The notes: generated by a model not told the origin, from the sequence alone. A stretch of 64,000 nucleotides of DNA from Puccinia triticina (GCF_026914185.1 NC_070558.1:8441501-8505500), one strand, 5' to 3'. Counted from the stretch's first letter, positions 33,165 to 45,515 are shown. Numbers and translations are program-made.

Positions 33165-35755
33165 ATGAATTACAGTCGGCTAAACTCATCATCACCAGTC
33201 GGCCGACTCCGGAACTTGACCCACTCTAGAACACTCAGATCAAGCTCAACTATTCTCACCATCTGCTTCTGCGTCCTATCCATCTTCATCCTCTCCTGGA
33301 TCCTCTCCAGCTCCAAATCGATCAACTCGCCCAGCTGGAGCGTCTTCAATCAAATCAACCAATTCCAGCCCACTCCAACTAAGAACCCCCCTCAGAAACC
33401 AATCGATCCCTCTCAGAAATTCTTGGTCAGAGATTGGTCGATTTATCTAGGCTGGAACAACTTCAGATACACCATCGAAACTGGCCTGTTGCTTGCCAAA
33501 CTGCTCAACCGAACACTAGTTCTGCCGGCCTTCACCTACTCTCGGGCGTGTGAATATGATGAGTATGTGTTGGTTTATCTACAACATACAAGCAAGATCT
33601 TGACTGTTCCGCGTTTTTTTCTCTGTTCGAAAAAGAAACGAATGTACTGCGCTTACCCCTATCCTCGTCAATGGTGTTTCGGTCGACGTGACCAGTGAGT
33701 TCCTCGTCTCCCAAGTTTGAATTTGAAACCATATCTATCCGAACCAACTTTCGATTCTCAGCTCTCTCAAATCGAACTTGGTATCCCGATCCCAAGCCTG
33801 GCACGCATACTATCAAACCAGAACTGTATCTGCAGTACGGTAAAGGATGGGTTTTGCCGATCGAGGTAAGCTTCTGTTCGCCCAAAATTGATTCGATCAG
33901 ATAGGCTCATCATTCCTTTCAATCCTAGAAAATGCTAGACGTCGATCATATCATCGCAACTTGGGGGCATGCCATCAAACTGGGCGATTTCCACAAATTA
34001 ACCAACCCAGATCCCTCATTCCATGCCATCGGGGTCTACGACGGAACTTGGAATACCGACTTCAATCTCAATCTCAGTTATAGAAAGTTGCCCAATGCGT
34101 AAGCTCTGCTAAATAGATAAATATAATGAAGAAGTCATCCTCTTGAAAAATCATCATCCATTAATTCCAAGCATCACTGCTTCAAATCCCAAAAACCAAA
34201 CCATCGGCCCACAGCATGTTCACCAACTTCAGTCTTAGCATGGTCGACAGACTACCCAAACCGATCAAGCCACTCATAGATCGCCAGAAACAAAGGAGAC
34301 CAAGCTCATCAGCCCTCATTACCCAATGTGAATCTACCCTCAAGATCCTCGAAGCAAACGTTCCCCAGAAACGGGACAACATCCCTTCACCCGAACCGAA
34401 GCGATCGAAGCAAGACCTACCCAACTGGGACATATCGGAAATCCGAGGGAATTACATTGCTGGCAAACTTGCCGAATCTGACAACCCTTTGCTCGAGAGT
34501 TGCTTTGCCTCGAATGGTTTCCGATCTGCTTATGGTTATGGGTGAGTGACTTGCAAACCACCTCCCCATCAACACACACCTCCATTTCTCTGACCCGTTT
34601 CATCTAATGTATCCTAGTATGTTGGGTTGGTGGATGAAAGCTCCATACGAGCCGATCAAGAACATTAAGCGGTTAAAAAATATGGTTGGGTGGTGGGATG
34701 AGTTACATAAATTCGACGAACAAATTTTGCACATTGAGGTGGGTCGGGTTCAAAAAAAAAACAACAGAGATCTGCGTTGTGATCGAACAGGAAACTGATG
34801 GATACGAATATATAAAGGGTGAACTTCACAATGGATTCCCACCAGGGCAAATGATTTGGACGAGCTTAGAAGGTAGACAAGAGTTCGAAAGGCTAGTTCG
34901 CTCGGCTATCAGGCCGCCACAATGGTACCATAACGTGGCCGCCCGGCTGGAGAAAAAGATGCGAGCACGATGTGGAGGACGGAGTTGGGTTGGAGCTCAC
35001 ATGAGACGCGGAGACTTTTTAGCGTTCGAATGGGCTGCCAATGTGAGTTCATTCTCAAAAAAACAGACCTCCCCAAAGCTCATCGCATCCAAAGCCTCCT
35101 CCTGCAAATCTTCTGCAATCATCTTGTTGATTCACTTCGTCACTATTTTGCAGAATATTACTAACCAGTGGAATGAGATTAAATCTAATACCCTGGCCGG
35201 TGCCAATCTCTTACAAAGCCGACCTGATCTGCTCAAACCTACGAATAAACAATTTGGCACAAGTTTAGAACCACCTCATGTCGACGATCCGTGCGTATCG
35301 TTTTTACCATTAACTGTTTTCTTAAGTTGATCAAAAGATTGTTGTTTTTGTGTGTGTCTGTGGTGGGTAGGATTTACATTGCAACAAATATCAGGGCGAA
35401 GGAGGAAGTGCAGTATTTGCGCACTAAGCACGTCGTCCTGCTGTCTGATCTATTGGAAGAGTCAGATCGTGTCGAGCTTGGGTTCTCGGGCAAATATATG
35501 GATACCACTTCGATTCTGGAACAGTGTTTGCTAATGAGGGCTGGGTACTTCTACGGCGATGTGAGCTTTCCTGCTTCGCATTTCTCCCTCTTAAACCTCC
35601 ACTCTCTTGGACTGATCTTTTTTGTGTATTAATGTTTTTTTTCAAAGGCTCATTCTTCGGTTGATGGATGGATCTTGAATCGGAGAGTGTTTTACGGAAT
35701 CAGTGAGGAAGTCACTAAGATTGAATACTTGAAGCAACCCGGCGACGGCAAATGA
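33165..35755 (+). CDS. GDP-fucose protein O-fucosyltransferase-family protein, type II membrane
   Basis: Ten exons: 33165-33562, 33636-33694, 33762-33865, 33929-34098, 34215-34541, 34618-34738, 34791-35042, 35154-35290, 35371-35560, 35648-35755; 621 aa, every intron GT-AG and in phase. A short basic cytosolic end is followed by one membrane segment (ILTICFCVLSIFILSWIL, near residues 30-47), giving a Golgi/ER type II layout. The lumenal part has GWNNFRYTIETGLLLAKLLN with RTLVLPAF, then VGAHMRRGDFLAFEW (HMRRGDF at 463-469), the GDP-sugar binding signature of O-FucT-like proteins, and a C-terminal IYIATNIRAKEEVQYL with MRAGYFYGDAHSSVDGW. Acceptor substrate unknown. The second exon start at 33636 is the least secure junction. 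Confidence 0.88.
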
Positions 35756-36505
35756 TCATTGCTCCCAGAATAACAACCACTACTACTGCTGCTGCTACTC
35801 ATACTACTACCCACCAGAAGCAGCTGCAACTCTTTGTCGAGTATCTATCACTGACTATTGAATGAGGATAAAAGGATAGGAAGCATTTGCTTATGCGTAC
35901 ATAGATATCTTCCTTCTCGCTCTTTCACTTATCTTTTTCGTCACAGTATGGGACTGTTCCGTTTTTTTTTACCTATCTGATTGCTCCGTTTCTTGAAAAC
36001 ATCCACACACTCACAGAATTTGTTTCTTTTGTATCTTTCCTTTGCCCTTTCTTTTTTGGACTCTTCGCTTTTTCTTTCGCTTTGTTACTCTGATACATCC
36101 AGAAACGTATAAAGTGTAGTATTTAATTGTAAATGATTTTCCAACAAAGTTGCTTGCCGACATCATCTATTCATATGCTTTTAGGCCTTGTGGATGATGT
36201 CTTGTCGATTACGTAGTTCAGGGCGAAAGAGAAACCTCCGTGACATCGACTTGATGTCACCCATGAGTGTTCACATCACCGAATAACAGTTTGAACCTAC
36301 CTACACACCAATCTTTCAACCCACTCCCCACCATTCATGGATTTAATGTTCATCCCGGATCCCAATGCCCATTCTCGCCAATCAGCCTCAAAAACACAAA
36401 AACCAACAACATCTCGCTAGATCTTTTCTTCCGCTGTTGCTCCACCATCATGCTCTCGATTGGGAAGTCATCAATGAAACGGCGCAGGAATGGGGAGATA
36501 AGCAG
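35756..36505. other. 3' flank of the fucosyltransferase-like gene
   Basis: T-rich sequence with a (CTACTGCTG)-like stretch at 35778-35800, likely 3' UTR. No other gene seen before the tRNA. Confidence 0.45.
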
Positions 36506-36511
36506 CAAAAA
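36506..36511 (-). terminator. Pol III T-run terminator of tRNA-Ala
   Basis: On the minus strand a TTTTT run begins a few bases after the tRNA 3' end, as expected for RNA polymerase III termination. Confidence 0.7.
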
Positions 36512-36515
36512 CATT

Positions 36516-36607
36516 TGGAGCACCAGGGAATCGAACCCTGTGCCTCTCGCAAATCGCGCTCATGCCATCATGCGAAGCGAACGCTCTACCATATGAGCTA
36601 GAGCCCC
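36516..36607 (-). tRNA. tRNA-Ala, anticodon CGC, with an intron of about 19-20 nt
   Basis: The minus strand reads acceptor GGGGCTC, D-arm GCTCATATGGTAGAGC, anticodon stem-loop TTCGC-TTCGCAT, then an insert before the 3' stem GCGAG, T-arm CAGGGTTCGATTCCCTG and acceptor GTGCTCC-A. The anticodon is CGC. The third acceptor pair is G-U, the alanine identity element. The extra bases after the anticodon loop match the usual eukaryotic tRNA intron place. One acceptor pair (U-U) is mismatched. Confidence 0.9.
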
Positions 36608-37965
36608 AAGTGTTACGGCTTATCAGGTGTTCAAAGGATATAATCATCTGGCTTTTTGTCTGTATAGTCATTTTCACGAAGCATGATGTGCTTAAATGCG
36701 CGTGGCTGATGATGTGATGACCAGCTCACTCAATCATTGTTGTTTTTCTTCTGGTAATGGAGATTTCATGTGAATACACATTTTTTTTGCTCATGATTGT
36801 AGACGAACTGGAATGTCTACTTTTTGAATTAATGCAGCTTGCATGAAATATGAAGATCAAGGCTCTGTTGACATAGCGAAATTAAATAATTAGATGAATC
36901 TAGCGACTACCCAGAGGCCAGCGCCGCTCTGGCCGATAAACTTCACCGACAAGTTGGGGAAATCCCCTGCCCTACCAAAACTATCGGGATCACGCCTTGG
37001 GATTTATAACCAGTGGCGGCCCATAAATTTGGTAGGTTATCATTATAGACTCTACAGAGTGTTTGGATTGTGTTTAGCCAATTCATGCTAGCAGTTCATA
37101 CAATTAGTGCTTACCCTCGGTTTGTAAAATTTGGATCGCCCTGCCTGAAGATCTTTGTCGACAACCTGTTTTGCGATCTCTTTTGTGCTAAGGTCCCAAT
37201 GTTGAGTCAGTGAAGAAGCATCTCAAGCAGCCTATTTCCACCCTAGAAGCTGCAAATGCTCTCTTCAGAAATATCCAAAATGAGTGATATTTGCCGCGAG
37301 CTTTTCAGGACATCAAAAGACTATGTAAGAGAGTATCGCGTTTGCCGACAGTCGACGAGGAGGCATGCTCAAATCCACCAGAAGCTGAATAATCGATATC
37401 CCCCCCCTCGCTCAAACCAGAGTCGCTCAAGAGGCGAGCGGCGTTGATGAGCGTTGAGACTTCGAAAATTTCTTTCATGATCTAATGGGTGATCACCATC
37501 TCGATTCTCTTTTCCAGCTGGTTGCATGTTTCACAGCCAGTAAGGTCAAGGGCCCATAGAAAGAGCCGACCTGCATGTATGAGCGAGTTGAACGTTTGAA
37601 GGTCAATTGCTCGACACGTCTCAATCTCTGTACGTTGATTGTGGGGCATTGGTGCCACTCGCTCATTCGCGGCGAGTCACACGGAAGGACATATTTCGAG
37701 GCGCTCGTTGATCGGCTTGAAGTCCTTCCCTCTTTCTTACTACGCACCATCCAAGGCTATTTGAGAAAGTAGCTACTTGTCAGAGGTCTTTTGGCCAACG
37801 TGCTCACAATCAGCTCTCTCTTTAAAGCTCCGTTGAGTGTTCACTCTTTACTCCTCATAGTACAACTTACAATTAACTGGTCCAGACGATCCTCCTCAAA
37901 TTCGTCCAACCTTCCAACCTTCCAACCTTCCAACCTGCCTCCTCCGCAAACAAATCAGGGCACCT
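36608..37965. other. Intergenic with possible gene remnant
   Basis: At 37575-37772 a plus-strand frame reads RLKVNCSTRLNLCTLIVGHW and continues to LVDRLEVLPSFLLRTIQGYL, which looks protein-like, but no start, intron or upstream exon joins it to a gene. TTCCAACC is repeated four times just before the next gene (37907-37935). Confidence 0.3.
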
Positions 37966-40031
37966 ATGAATGCAATCAATTTTCTCCTCGTCGTAATGAC
38001 AATCTGCAGCGGCCTTTCTTGGGCCAATGCACAATCACAGCTCGAATCAGAAGATCAGGCCCCGGAGCCTAATGTGTTCGATTATTCCGGGAACGCGACA
38101 TCATATCAAGTGAGAAATGATGCACTTCGGGTGGTCGAACAGTTCGCAAACGCCCTTGGCAACTACTCAACTTCAAATTCACTTGGAGACAGTTCCAAGA
38201 CGGTAACCCTATTCAAGGGTGTGGTGCATGGAGGTTGGTCATCAAGCGCGTGAACTTGATCCGCGTAAAGGAAAATCAAAATCATCATAACCCATTGCTT
38301 ATTTTTGTTTCATTTCTGTCGCATCAATAGCCATGTCATATCAGCTATACCGAAACGTTGGAAACTCAACTCAATTGACCGCAAGTAAACTGCAATCCAT
38401 GTCGACAGCTATCAATGATACCTTGAATAGTATCAACGACGTTACAGATCAACTATTATCCTCTTCCAACGGCGCTCTGAAGTTCATTGACCTAAGAAAT
38501 TGCCTATCCAACCTGATTCAACAAGGCGGTCTCAAAGACGGGGAGAGTTGCGTCATTGTAAGTTGAACTAAAGATATCCAGCCCTCAATTGTAAATACAT
38601 CTAACTTGGGTCCCACCCATAGCAAGGGCTTTCTATCACAGGCGTTTCCGAGGTAAATTCAAATTCGAAACTCCAAAATGTTCATGAATATTGTGAAAAT
38701 GTGCCGAAAGCTAAAGCTCCTACTATCAATGATTCTGACCCGTAGATCTTGACAAGTGTCTTGCAAAACTTTGGCGATGGGATTCTACCTCCCAACATAT
38801 TAGAATTGACCACTGAAGCACTTAATCCTGTGTTCACATCGTTGATCCCAGGAGAAGACAAGTTCTTCTCAGCTATCGAAGGTGCGATTGCGAGTGTCCA
38901 ACGTGCAATTGCCGGTGCATTGGTCCAGGCTCTTGACGATGCCTTCAGATGTTTCAAATCGACTCTATTTTCCCCCATGTCATACGAGGAAAGACTAAGT
39001 AAAACACGGGCCTGTAACCGAGATACCGCCGCAGGTCACTCGTCCGTCTTTCATGATCTGAAGACTCTTTATCTAGCCATTACCAACCAGGTAAAGCATT
39101 TGTTTTCAAATCTTGTCATGCGTGGATACTAACTACAAATCTCTCCATTTTTAACTATACAGTTCGTTGGTTACGTGACGCCGAATGTTTTGGAAAGCAT
39201 TCACAGTATCTCGGATGCATACCTGAATAAAGGAGTTCACGCCAAACCAGAAGAGAAATTTTTCCGGAATGCAATCTCGAATACAGTCGAATCAATAGTT
39301 GCTTCAAATTCGGGAAATGAGGTCAGATAGATACCACCCATTCGACAAAAGCTATGTATGAGAGAAAACATAAAGCTGATGTCAATCAAACACTTTTGAT
39401 TATCTGCCTGAATCAACTCATAGGTAATCTACGCTTATAAAATCGCCGATTGTTTGGATACAGTTGTTGGAGTCACGGATCCAGACACTGCAGCAAATAA
39501 AGCAGCCACTGCTCGTTGCCTGGAAAAGGTAAGAAACGATGTGCATGTTTGAAATACAAATGAATTTATGTACTAATTTCTCTGGTAACCAAACAGCCTG
39601 ATGGCCCTCCGGCTGCACTTCGACAAATCGTATATGGTTACATTCAACAGGTACGTACCCAATCTCCTCATACAAGCTTCAAAAATAACTTGACTCAATT
39701 TTAATCTGCACCAACTAAACAGATTTATGGAGTCCTGCCGGTGGAAATTGCCCAAGAAATGGAGGAGATTGACGTCATGAATCTTGATCGGTCTTCTCCC
39801 AATTTCAACCAGAAGGTGGATGAACTCCACAAACGATTTTTGAAGACAAATCCAGGACCGGAATATGTATCATGTTATGAGCGTTTGACAGATTGTTTGT
39901 TTAACCCTCAAGTTGGCGGGATCCTGGCACCATCTTCAAACAACACTCAACTTGTCTGCTTGCTAGGTGGATCATGTCGGAAGGCTCCAGATGGTAGACA
40001 AATCCCTTTTATCCAGGTGAAATCAAATTGA
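37966..40031 (+). CDS. Predicted secreted protein, eight exons, unknown family
   Basis: Exons 37966-38218, 38331-38557, 38623-38652, 38746-39090, 39163-39321, 39424-39528, 39597-39650, 39723-40031; 493 aa. All introns are GT-AG; apart from the first, all are phase 0. The N-terminus MNAINFLLVVMTICSGLSWA is a signal peptide. The rest is rich in predicted helix with scattered Cys (LRNCLSNLIQQGG, ALDDAFRCFKS, KIADCLDTVVG, YVSCYERLTDCLF, VCLLGGSCRK) and several N-x-S/T sites (GNATSY, GNYSTS, GNSTQL). Length and exon pattern suggest a diverse extracellular protein family rather than a small effector. The stop at 40031 reads through a possible GTGAAA donor, so one more exon is possible. Function unknown. 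Confidence 0.75.
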
Positions 40032-40082
40032 GATAAAAAAAGAAGTATGGACAAATTTTTGAAAAAAAAACTTACTAGGAAT

Positions 40083-40220
40083 GGAGGACTACCCGTCAAG
40101 ATCTGCGGGCCTTCCAGAAGTGATCTAGAGCCCAAGAAGCTAGATTTCCCTGCAAAAATCTAGACTTTTTGGGTCTAAACCAAAATCTGCGGGGGTACCA
40201 GATTGCACGGGAAGTCCTCC
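40083..40220. mobile_element. 138-bp MITE, TSD AAT
   Basis: Terminal inverted repeat GGAGGACT(A/T)CCCGT, 138 bp, flanked by AAT (40080-40082, 40221-40223). A second copy of exactly the same net length is at 53023-53575 with TSD AGT. Non-coding. The 3-bp duplication is not TWA, so the superfamily is uncertain. Confidence 0.75.
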
Positions 40221-40375
40221 AATCAATGTCAAATAGAATTAAAATCTACTTACTTAGCGGCAGAAAATTGGCACTTTGAACTTCTTGGATTCGGCTTTGG
40301 AGAAAAATTTCATCAATTATGATACATATTTGAATAAGAACTAGTAGGTCTTGGGCTTTAGGACTCACACTACCT

Positions 40376-40620
40376 GAATTTACTGCTCTGACTGGAATGT
40401 CTGACGAGTCCTCGGACCAGCCTGTCCGAGCAGTTCTCGGACATGGTCGTCCGACGAGCTGTTGAATAGGCTTGGACAAGCAGTCACTAGGCGGGCCCAT
40501 TGGTTCGAGTAGGCAAGTCCGACAGACCTCTTGTCGGACGGCCATGTCCGATAACTGCTCGGACAGACGGGTCCGAGTACTCGTTGGACCTGCCGGTCCG
40601 AGCAGTTAATCTTTGCAGTG
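40376..40620. repeat. Foldback repeat built from TCCGAGCAGTT palindromes
   Basis: Left arm (GACGAGTCCTCGGACCAGCC, CTGTCCGAGCAGTTCTCGG, ATGGTCGTCCGAC) is matched by the reverse complement of the right arm over about 75 bp. Its end, GCAGTTAATCTTTGCAGTG, resembles the end of the TTGTCCAAGC foldback family at 4020, 11650 and 17585. Confidence 0.6.
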
Positions 40621-41040
40621 TCAATTGTTCAAACTCAATCAGCCCTTGTCAGGTGACAGTCTCCAAAAGAAAAAATCGGGATTAAGGGCCTGAATCATGC
40701 ATGAATTGCGCCAGGTTTTGAATTGTCACCCAGCTGCAGTTTGATGGCTGGTGTCATGGATGTCTTGACTTTGTTTCTGAATCCTAAAAATATGGGTAAC
40801 CTAACAGGACCCAGGAAACCCCCGATCAATGAGTGGCATGAAAATGATAATTTTGAACCTCAGCTTTCATTTGGTGCTGGTATCATCTTTTCAATACCAA
40901 CTGTTCTCCTTGTACTAATGTTATAAATGTGGCAAAAAAGTGAATAAATGTGCAGATTTACTTTGCGCACGGAGGGAAACTCGTTGCGCACGGGAATTTC
41001 CGTTGACTCGACGTCACGTGACGTCGGCCCCCCTCCGTGC

Positions 41041-42080
41041 CTAACTTAACTAAGTCCCTATATTGGAGGGGGGACGCCGTCCCGCAGGGAGGCACTTATG
41101 CGCTATGTTGACCCCGTTGTGGTGGACAGATGGGTACACGCGTGAGGATCAATATTTATTGCGCGCGGCGCGCACTGGAGGACGTCAGGACTCAAGAAGT
41201 CAAGACTCAAGCTTGATACAGCCCTCAAGGATTTCTCAAGTCCAATGGCGCAGCGTTGCGCATCCTCAAGGTGTTTCAGGAGTTCTCCTTCTTTCTTTTC
41301 TTCCCCCCCCTGTTCCTGTGTTTGTTTGTTCTGTTCTCTCATGTTTTTTTTCTTACTTCATCAGGGTTTTGTCCTTTCTTCTTTCACTATGCGCGCGTTG
41401 GTTAGGTTTTGGAGGAGGAGGGTTGGTTTTTGTTTTGTTTCCTTTTGTGTTCTTTTGTTTTGTTTTGTCTCAGTTGTCTGGTTGTTGTAGCGCGCGCGTG
41501 CGCGCTAGGTTGTGATGAGCTGTCTGCTAGATGTCACAAACTCCAAGGTTTGAGTTCAGCTGGAACTCAGGCTTTGGAGCGGCATGGACCTACTCTGAAC
41601 CATATTTTCAGTCTTCCATCAGAATTTAAAGTTTATCGTTCTTGGCGTCTTCCGCCTGTATTCTCAGTTTCACACGTCTTCTAAGTTTATCACCCCGCAG
41701 TGCCGATCTCTTCCAGCCTTTGGTTTTGATCACATTCCCCGCCGGCAGTATCTCCGGCTCCCTTCTCAACACAAAAATCGCCAACGCGCAATTCCAGCCG
41801 TCAGAAAAATCACCCCCCCCCACGCTTACAGGACTCTCAGCGCTCTTTTTCGGCCAATCACCCCAGAGGGCATACACAGCTCAATTTCTAATTCTCATTT
41901 TCCCCTCCAGCAACTGCCTACCGTCTGACATAGTAGGAGTTCCTCACCGTGGCTGTAGAGAATTAGAAAAATGATGTTTTTCAATCCTTTCTAAATTCTG
42001 GACGCGCCATCTGTCACCAGGTAATAAAAGTTTGGGGGAGCAAAATGTGCACAACATTACAGAGTTCCTTTGTAAATAAT
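41041..42080. mobile_element. TIR element, relative of 11848-14191, right end lost
   Basis: Left end CTAACTTAACTAAGTCCC matches the reverse complement of the right end at 14191. The body is interrupted by solo LTR copy C; after it, GGCTGTAGAGAATTAGAAAA continues the sequence also present uninterrupted near 47270. Similarity fades beyond about 42080. Confidence 0.55.
41118..41946 (+). mobile_element. Solo LTR, family 1, copy C, TSD CCGT
   Basis: TGTGGTGGACAGATGGG to GGAGTTCCTCA, 829 bp, flanked by CCGT (41114-41117 and 41947-41950). The related uninterrupted sequence near 47265 confirms the empty site. Contains the family's T-rich tract and GCGCGCGTGCGCGC. Confidence 0.8.
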
Positions 42081-42253
42081 TTACTAATTTTTTGGGGGTT
42101 TGGGTATCCCTCTCAAGCTATATTCTTCCCTCAGAGTAGTTCCACACTGCTTTTGAGTCTTACAGCAGGTACCCGCCAAGGGCAACAGGTACCTGCCCAT
42201 GGGTGGCAGGTACCCACGGGCAATCTCTAGTCTCCAAGCATCCGCTGGATGGT

Positions 42254-42523
42254 ATCAATGCTGTAACAGATCAGATACAATACAGTATTTCTTATTTATC
42301 TCTATTGCATCAGATGGGATGATACAATTTTCTTGCCTATCAATTGGATTGTGTGCCAATCCAATCAAAATCACTCCAATACATCATGTATCTGTGTGTA
42401 TTGAAGCGCCAACACACAGAAATTGCTGTATTGTATTGGTTTGTCAATACAATACAGATACATGTATCAGCAGAAAAAAACAATACAATACTGATACAAT
42501 ACCATATCTGTTACAGCGTTGAT
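42254..42523. mobile_element. 270-bp MITE with TIR ATCAAYGCTGTAACAGAT
   Basis: Left ATCAATGCTGTAACAGAT, right (reverse complement) ATCAACGCTGTAACAGAT, flanked by GGT on both sides. The inside is full of ATACAATAC motifs. Non-coding. The 3-bp duplication is tentative. Confidence 0.65.
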
Positions 42524-42641
42524 GGTATGCAAGTGTTCATTGGACATCTCCAACCATCCTTGGAATGCCAAAATTGTAGCCCAGCTGGCCCAGCCAGTGC
42601 ACATCAGGGCTCTGACGGGCACAGGCTATGTAGCAGCACAG

Positions 42642-43497
42642 TGAGGGACTCCTGTCCGTGCTAGGCGGCGGCAGTCGTGTGAGGGGAAAGTGCTTTGAGA
42701 GCTGCCCTCTGGTGGTGGTCCGGAGTGATGAGTGGAAGTGGAATTGGTGATAGCTTTTGGGGTTGGTGGTTTTGAGATTTTCGCCGGGGTTTGGATCCTC
42801 AGCGGTAGTTGTTTTGTTTTTGCAGAAAGATGTAAAGATTCCTCCCAAAAGAGGCAGAAGGCTGATGCGGAGCTAGATGATGATAACTGATGAAGGTGAT
42901 GCGGAGTTTTTCAACTCTGAAGATCTGATCAATAAACTCCTGGTGATGGACTGTATTCTTTGGGTCAGAATGCCATGCCCCTCCCATCATCCAAGTTCAG
43001 CAAACTTGGACTCTGGGAGAAGACCTGTCACATGTATTTCATCATCTCCTCGGCGCGCTAAACGCGCGCACACACACACAACAAAAAAACAGAGAGAAAG
43101 AAAGAAGAAAACAAAGAACAAAGAAAACATAACTCCAAAGAAAAGATGAAACAGAAAGAGAACAAACAGGACCAGATAAGGAGAAAGAGAAGGGAGAATA
43201 AGATGAAATGGAAATCACAAACAAAAAAGAGAATAAATCCACAGCAGTTGCTGTGTTAGGACCAAGAAAGATGAAAGAGATGCGGGAGGGGAAAAATGGG
43301 AAAAGGATATAGAAAGAGGGGGAGGAGACTGGGGAAGAGAAGTAATGGGGAGATAGAGAATTCTTGAAGTCTTGAGGGTCGTGATGCCTTGGGGGGGGGG
43401 GTGAGTGTTTATCTTGAGTCTTGCTGAGAATCCCACTGATATTGCGGGCAGCAAAGATGATGCTCCTGAATAGCTGACCACGAGATAGACCACCACA
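42642..43497 (-). mobile_element. Solo LTR, family 1, copy D
   Basis: On the minus strand it starts TGTGGTGGTCTATCTCG and ends GGAGTCCCTCA, 856 bp; flanks ACAG and ACGG agree at 3 of 4 bases. Shares the CATGNCNTTCTGACC region and the pyrimidine-rich tract with copies A-C. Confidence 0.7.
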
Positions 43498-43639
43498 ACG
43501 GGGGGAGCAGGAGCAGGTGCACTGAGATTTGGGGGAGTGAGTGGGATTTGGGAAGCCTGGGAGTCAAACACACAACCTCCAGGGTGCGTGGGGGCTCAGG
43601 GGAACAAGGTGCTTACCAGATATAACATGAAAACATCAC

Positions 43640-43875
43640 TGAAGGCCCCCACACAGTACACTAAGGCAATAGACTTGGGCCCAAATATCCTTTGGACACT
43701 CTGGCTGGAGTATCCAATGGATGCTGAACTTTCAGGACTGTCAAGATGTCCATTGGACACTCTTGATTGGGAGTGTCCAATGGACGGTGTTTCTTGATGT
43801 CCAGTTGACATTTTGAGTGCCAAGTATCACTTGGACGCTTCTGCAAGTGTCCAAGTGATGCTCAGTGCACCTAAA
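43640..43875. repeat. Palindromic cluster based on GTCCATTGGACACTC
   Basis: Direct and inverted forms (GTCCATTGGACACTC, GAGTGTCCAATGGAC, CACTTGGACGC, GTCCAAGTGATG) alternate over about 230 bp. Non-coding, hairpin-forming. Confidence 0.55.
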
Positions 43876-44849
43876 TATGCTGGATTTTCCCTGGAAATCC
43901 TCTTACTGTGCTCTCCAATTTTCCCTCCATGGTTGGAAAAGTAATGAACATTATGAGAAATTTGCAAGAAATTAGAAAATTTCCACATTTTTCATTTTTG
44001 TTTTCATTTTTTTTTTTTTTCATAATCATTCTTAGGAACTTATTTTCCACCCCTGTAGCCAATCTCATGACTTCAAGACTTTGGCCTGAGCTTCTGCATC
44101 CAAAAATGTGCAGCCAAAAACATTAGATGACCCACTGCACATATGGCTGATTATAAACAATTTGTGAAAGGTCCACCTAAGCCCCTGGCTCTGCATGAGC
44201 ACTCAGGTTGGTATCACTTGGCTTAGTGATGAAAAATGTTACACAACAGAACACATGTGTTAATTTTTGTGACACATTCTTTAGCTGCTAAGTTTTGTCC
44301 CAAGGGAGTTAGAATTCTTGGACAAGTCCAGGGGAGCCTCAGATTACCCAGGGTTTGTGAATGAATTCAGAAAATCTCCTTGAAAGGATTTCTGTAGTAA
44401 TGGATGAAAATTGGTTATAATTTGTTAAGTATTCAGCTAATTAGCCCCTGGTATTGCGGGGCACTCATCTTGGCATGATATGGCTGGGTGATGGTCTATG
44501 TGTCACACAAATGTGCGCGTGTACGTTTGTGTGACACAATGTGTCACAGAAATCCTCACATGTTACATGGTTGTGTGACAGTTGGCCCCTCAGCACCAAA
44601 GTCAAACTGTAGTACCAGAGCAACATCAGATTCAGACCTCCCACTAGAGCTGAAATTTTGCACCCGGGTACCCTCTGTGGTAACCCTGTTCCTACTCACA
44701 TCATCATTCTTATATCATACAAAAACCTTCACATATCCATCATTATTATTCCAGATTCAGATTCTATACCTCATTTCATCCCTATTCACTCACTCATATC
44801 ACCCTGAAATTCCCTTTGTATCAGAAGTTATTAGCATTCATAGTTTCAT

Positions 44850-44996
44850 TGGTATTTTCCTGCTTCTTACCTTTCATCTACATCACATATTCTATTCATC
44901 ATCACCATAACTACATATATTACATACATAACATAGCTTTCATCATCTGTAGTCATCATAGTACACATAACAACCCATCATTACATATCTCATTCA
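44850..44996 (+). repeat. Direct repeat, copy 1 (partner 46336-46486)
   Basis: Sequence around TCATCTACATCACATATTC through CTTTCATCATCTGTAG to CATTACATAT is repeated in the same orientation 1.5 kb downstream with modest divergence. The pair might be parts of one split element. Confidence 0.6.
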
Positions 44997-45002
44997 TCAT
45001 AC

Positions 45003-45172
45003 TAGAGATGGCCAAACGGGTCCGGGTACCCGCGACCGTGACGGGTGCGGGTACTTGCTACAAATTTTTCCAATTTTGGACACCTGGACCCGGAAACGGC
45101 ACCCGCCAACGGGTACCAGCGGTACTTGAGGCGGGTACCACGGGTACCCCCACTTCATTTTGCAAGTGGCCT
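45003..45172 (+). mobile_element. Partial hAT-like end with GGTACCCGC motifs
   Basis: Begins AGAGATGGCCAAACGGGTCC, a GGG-rich start resembling the hAT-type ends elsewhere in the window, and goes on with repeated GGTACC motifs. No matching right end is present, so it appears truncated by the palindromic array that follows. Confidence 0.35.
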
Positions 45173-45179
45173 ATTGGGT

Positions 45180-45515
45180 GGCGATGGCCGGTCATCAAGT
45201 GCATACACACCCCTCTTGATGACCACACATCAAGCGAGGTACACATCCCACTTGATGACCATTCATCAAGTGGGATGCGCACTCCACTCAATGACCAGTC
45301 ATTGAGTGGGGTGTAGGCCGGTCATTGAGTGGACTACACACCCCGCTTAATGTTTGGTCATCGCGTGGGATGTGGGGGTATGTACTCCGCTTGACAATGG
45401 CCGGTCATTGAGGGTGTGTACCCCTCTCAATGACCGTTTATTGATTGGGATGTGTAATCCGCTCAACGATGGCCGGTCATCAAAGGTTTGTACCCCTCTC
45501 AATGACCGTTCATCA
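45180..45515. repeat. Palindromic minisatellite, GGTCATCAAGTGGGATG type
   Basis: About nine variants of GGTCATCAAGTGGG and its complement CCCACTTGATGACC alternate roughly every 35-40 bp, so the array is at once a tandem repeat and a series of hairpins. Confidence 0.65.

Noticed and set aside
43530..43625. tRNA gene on the minus strand
   Set aside because: Only a B-box-like GTGTTTGACTCCC is present; no A box or cloverleaf.
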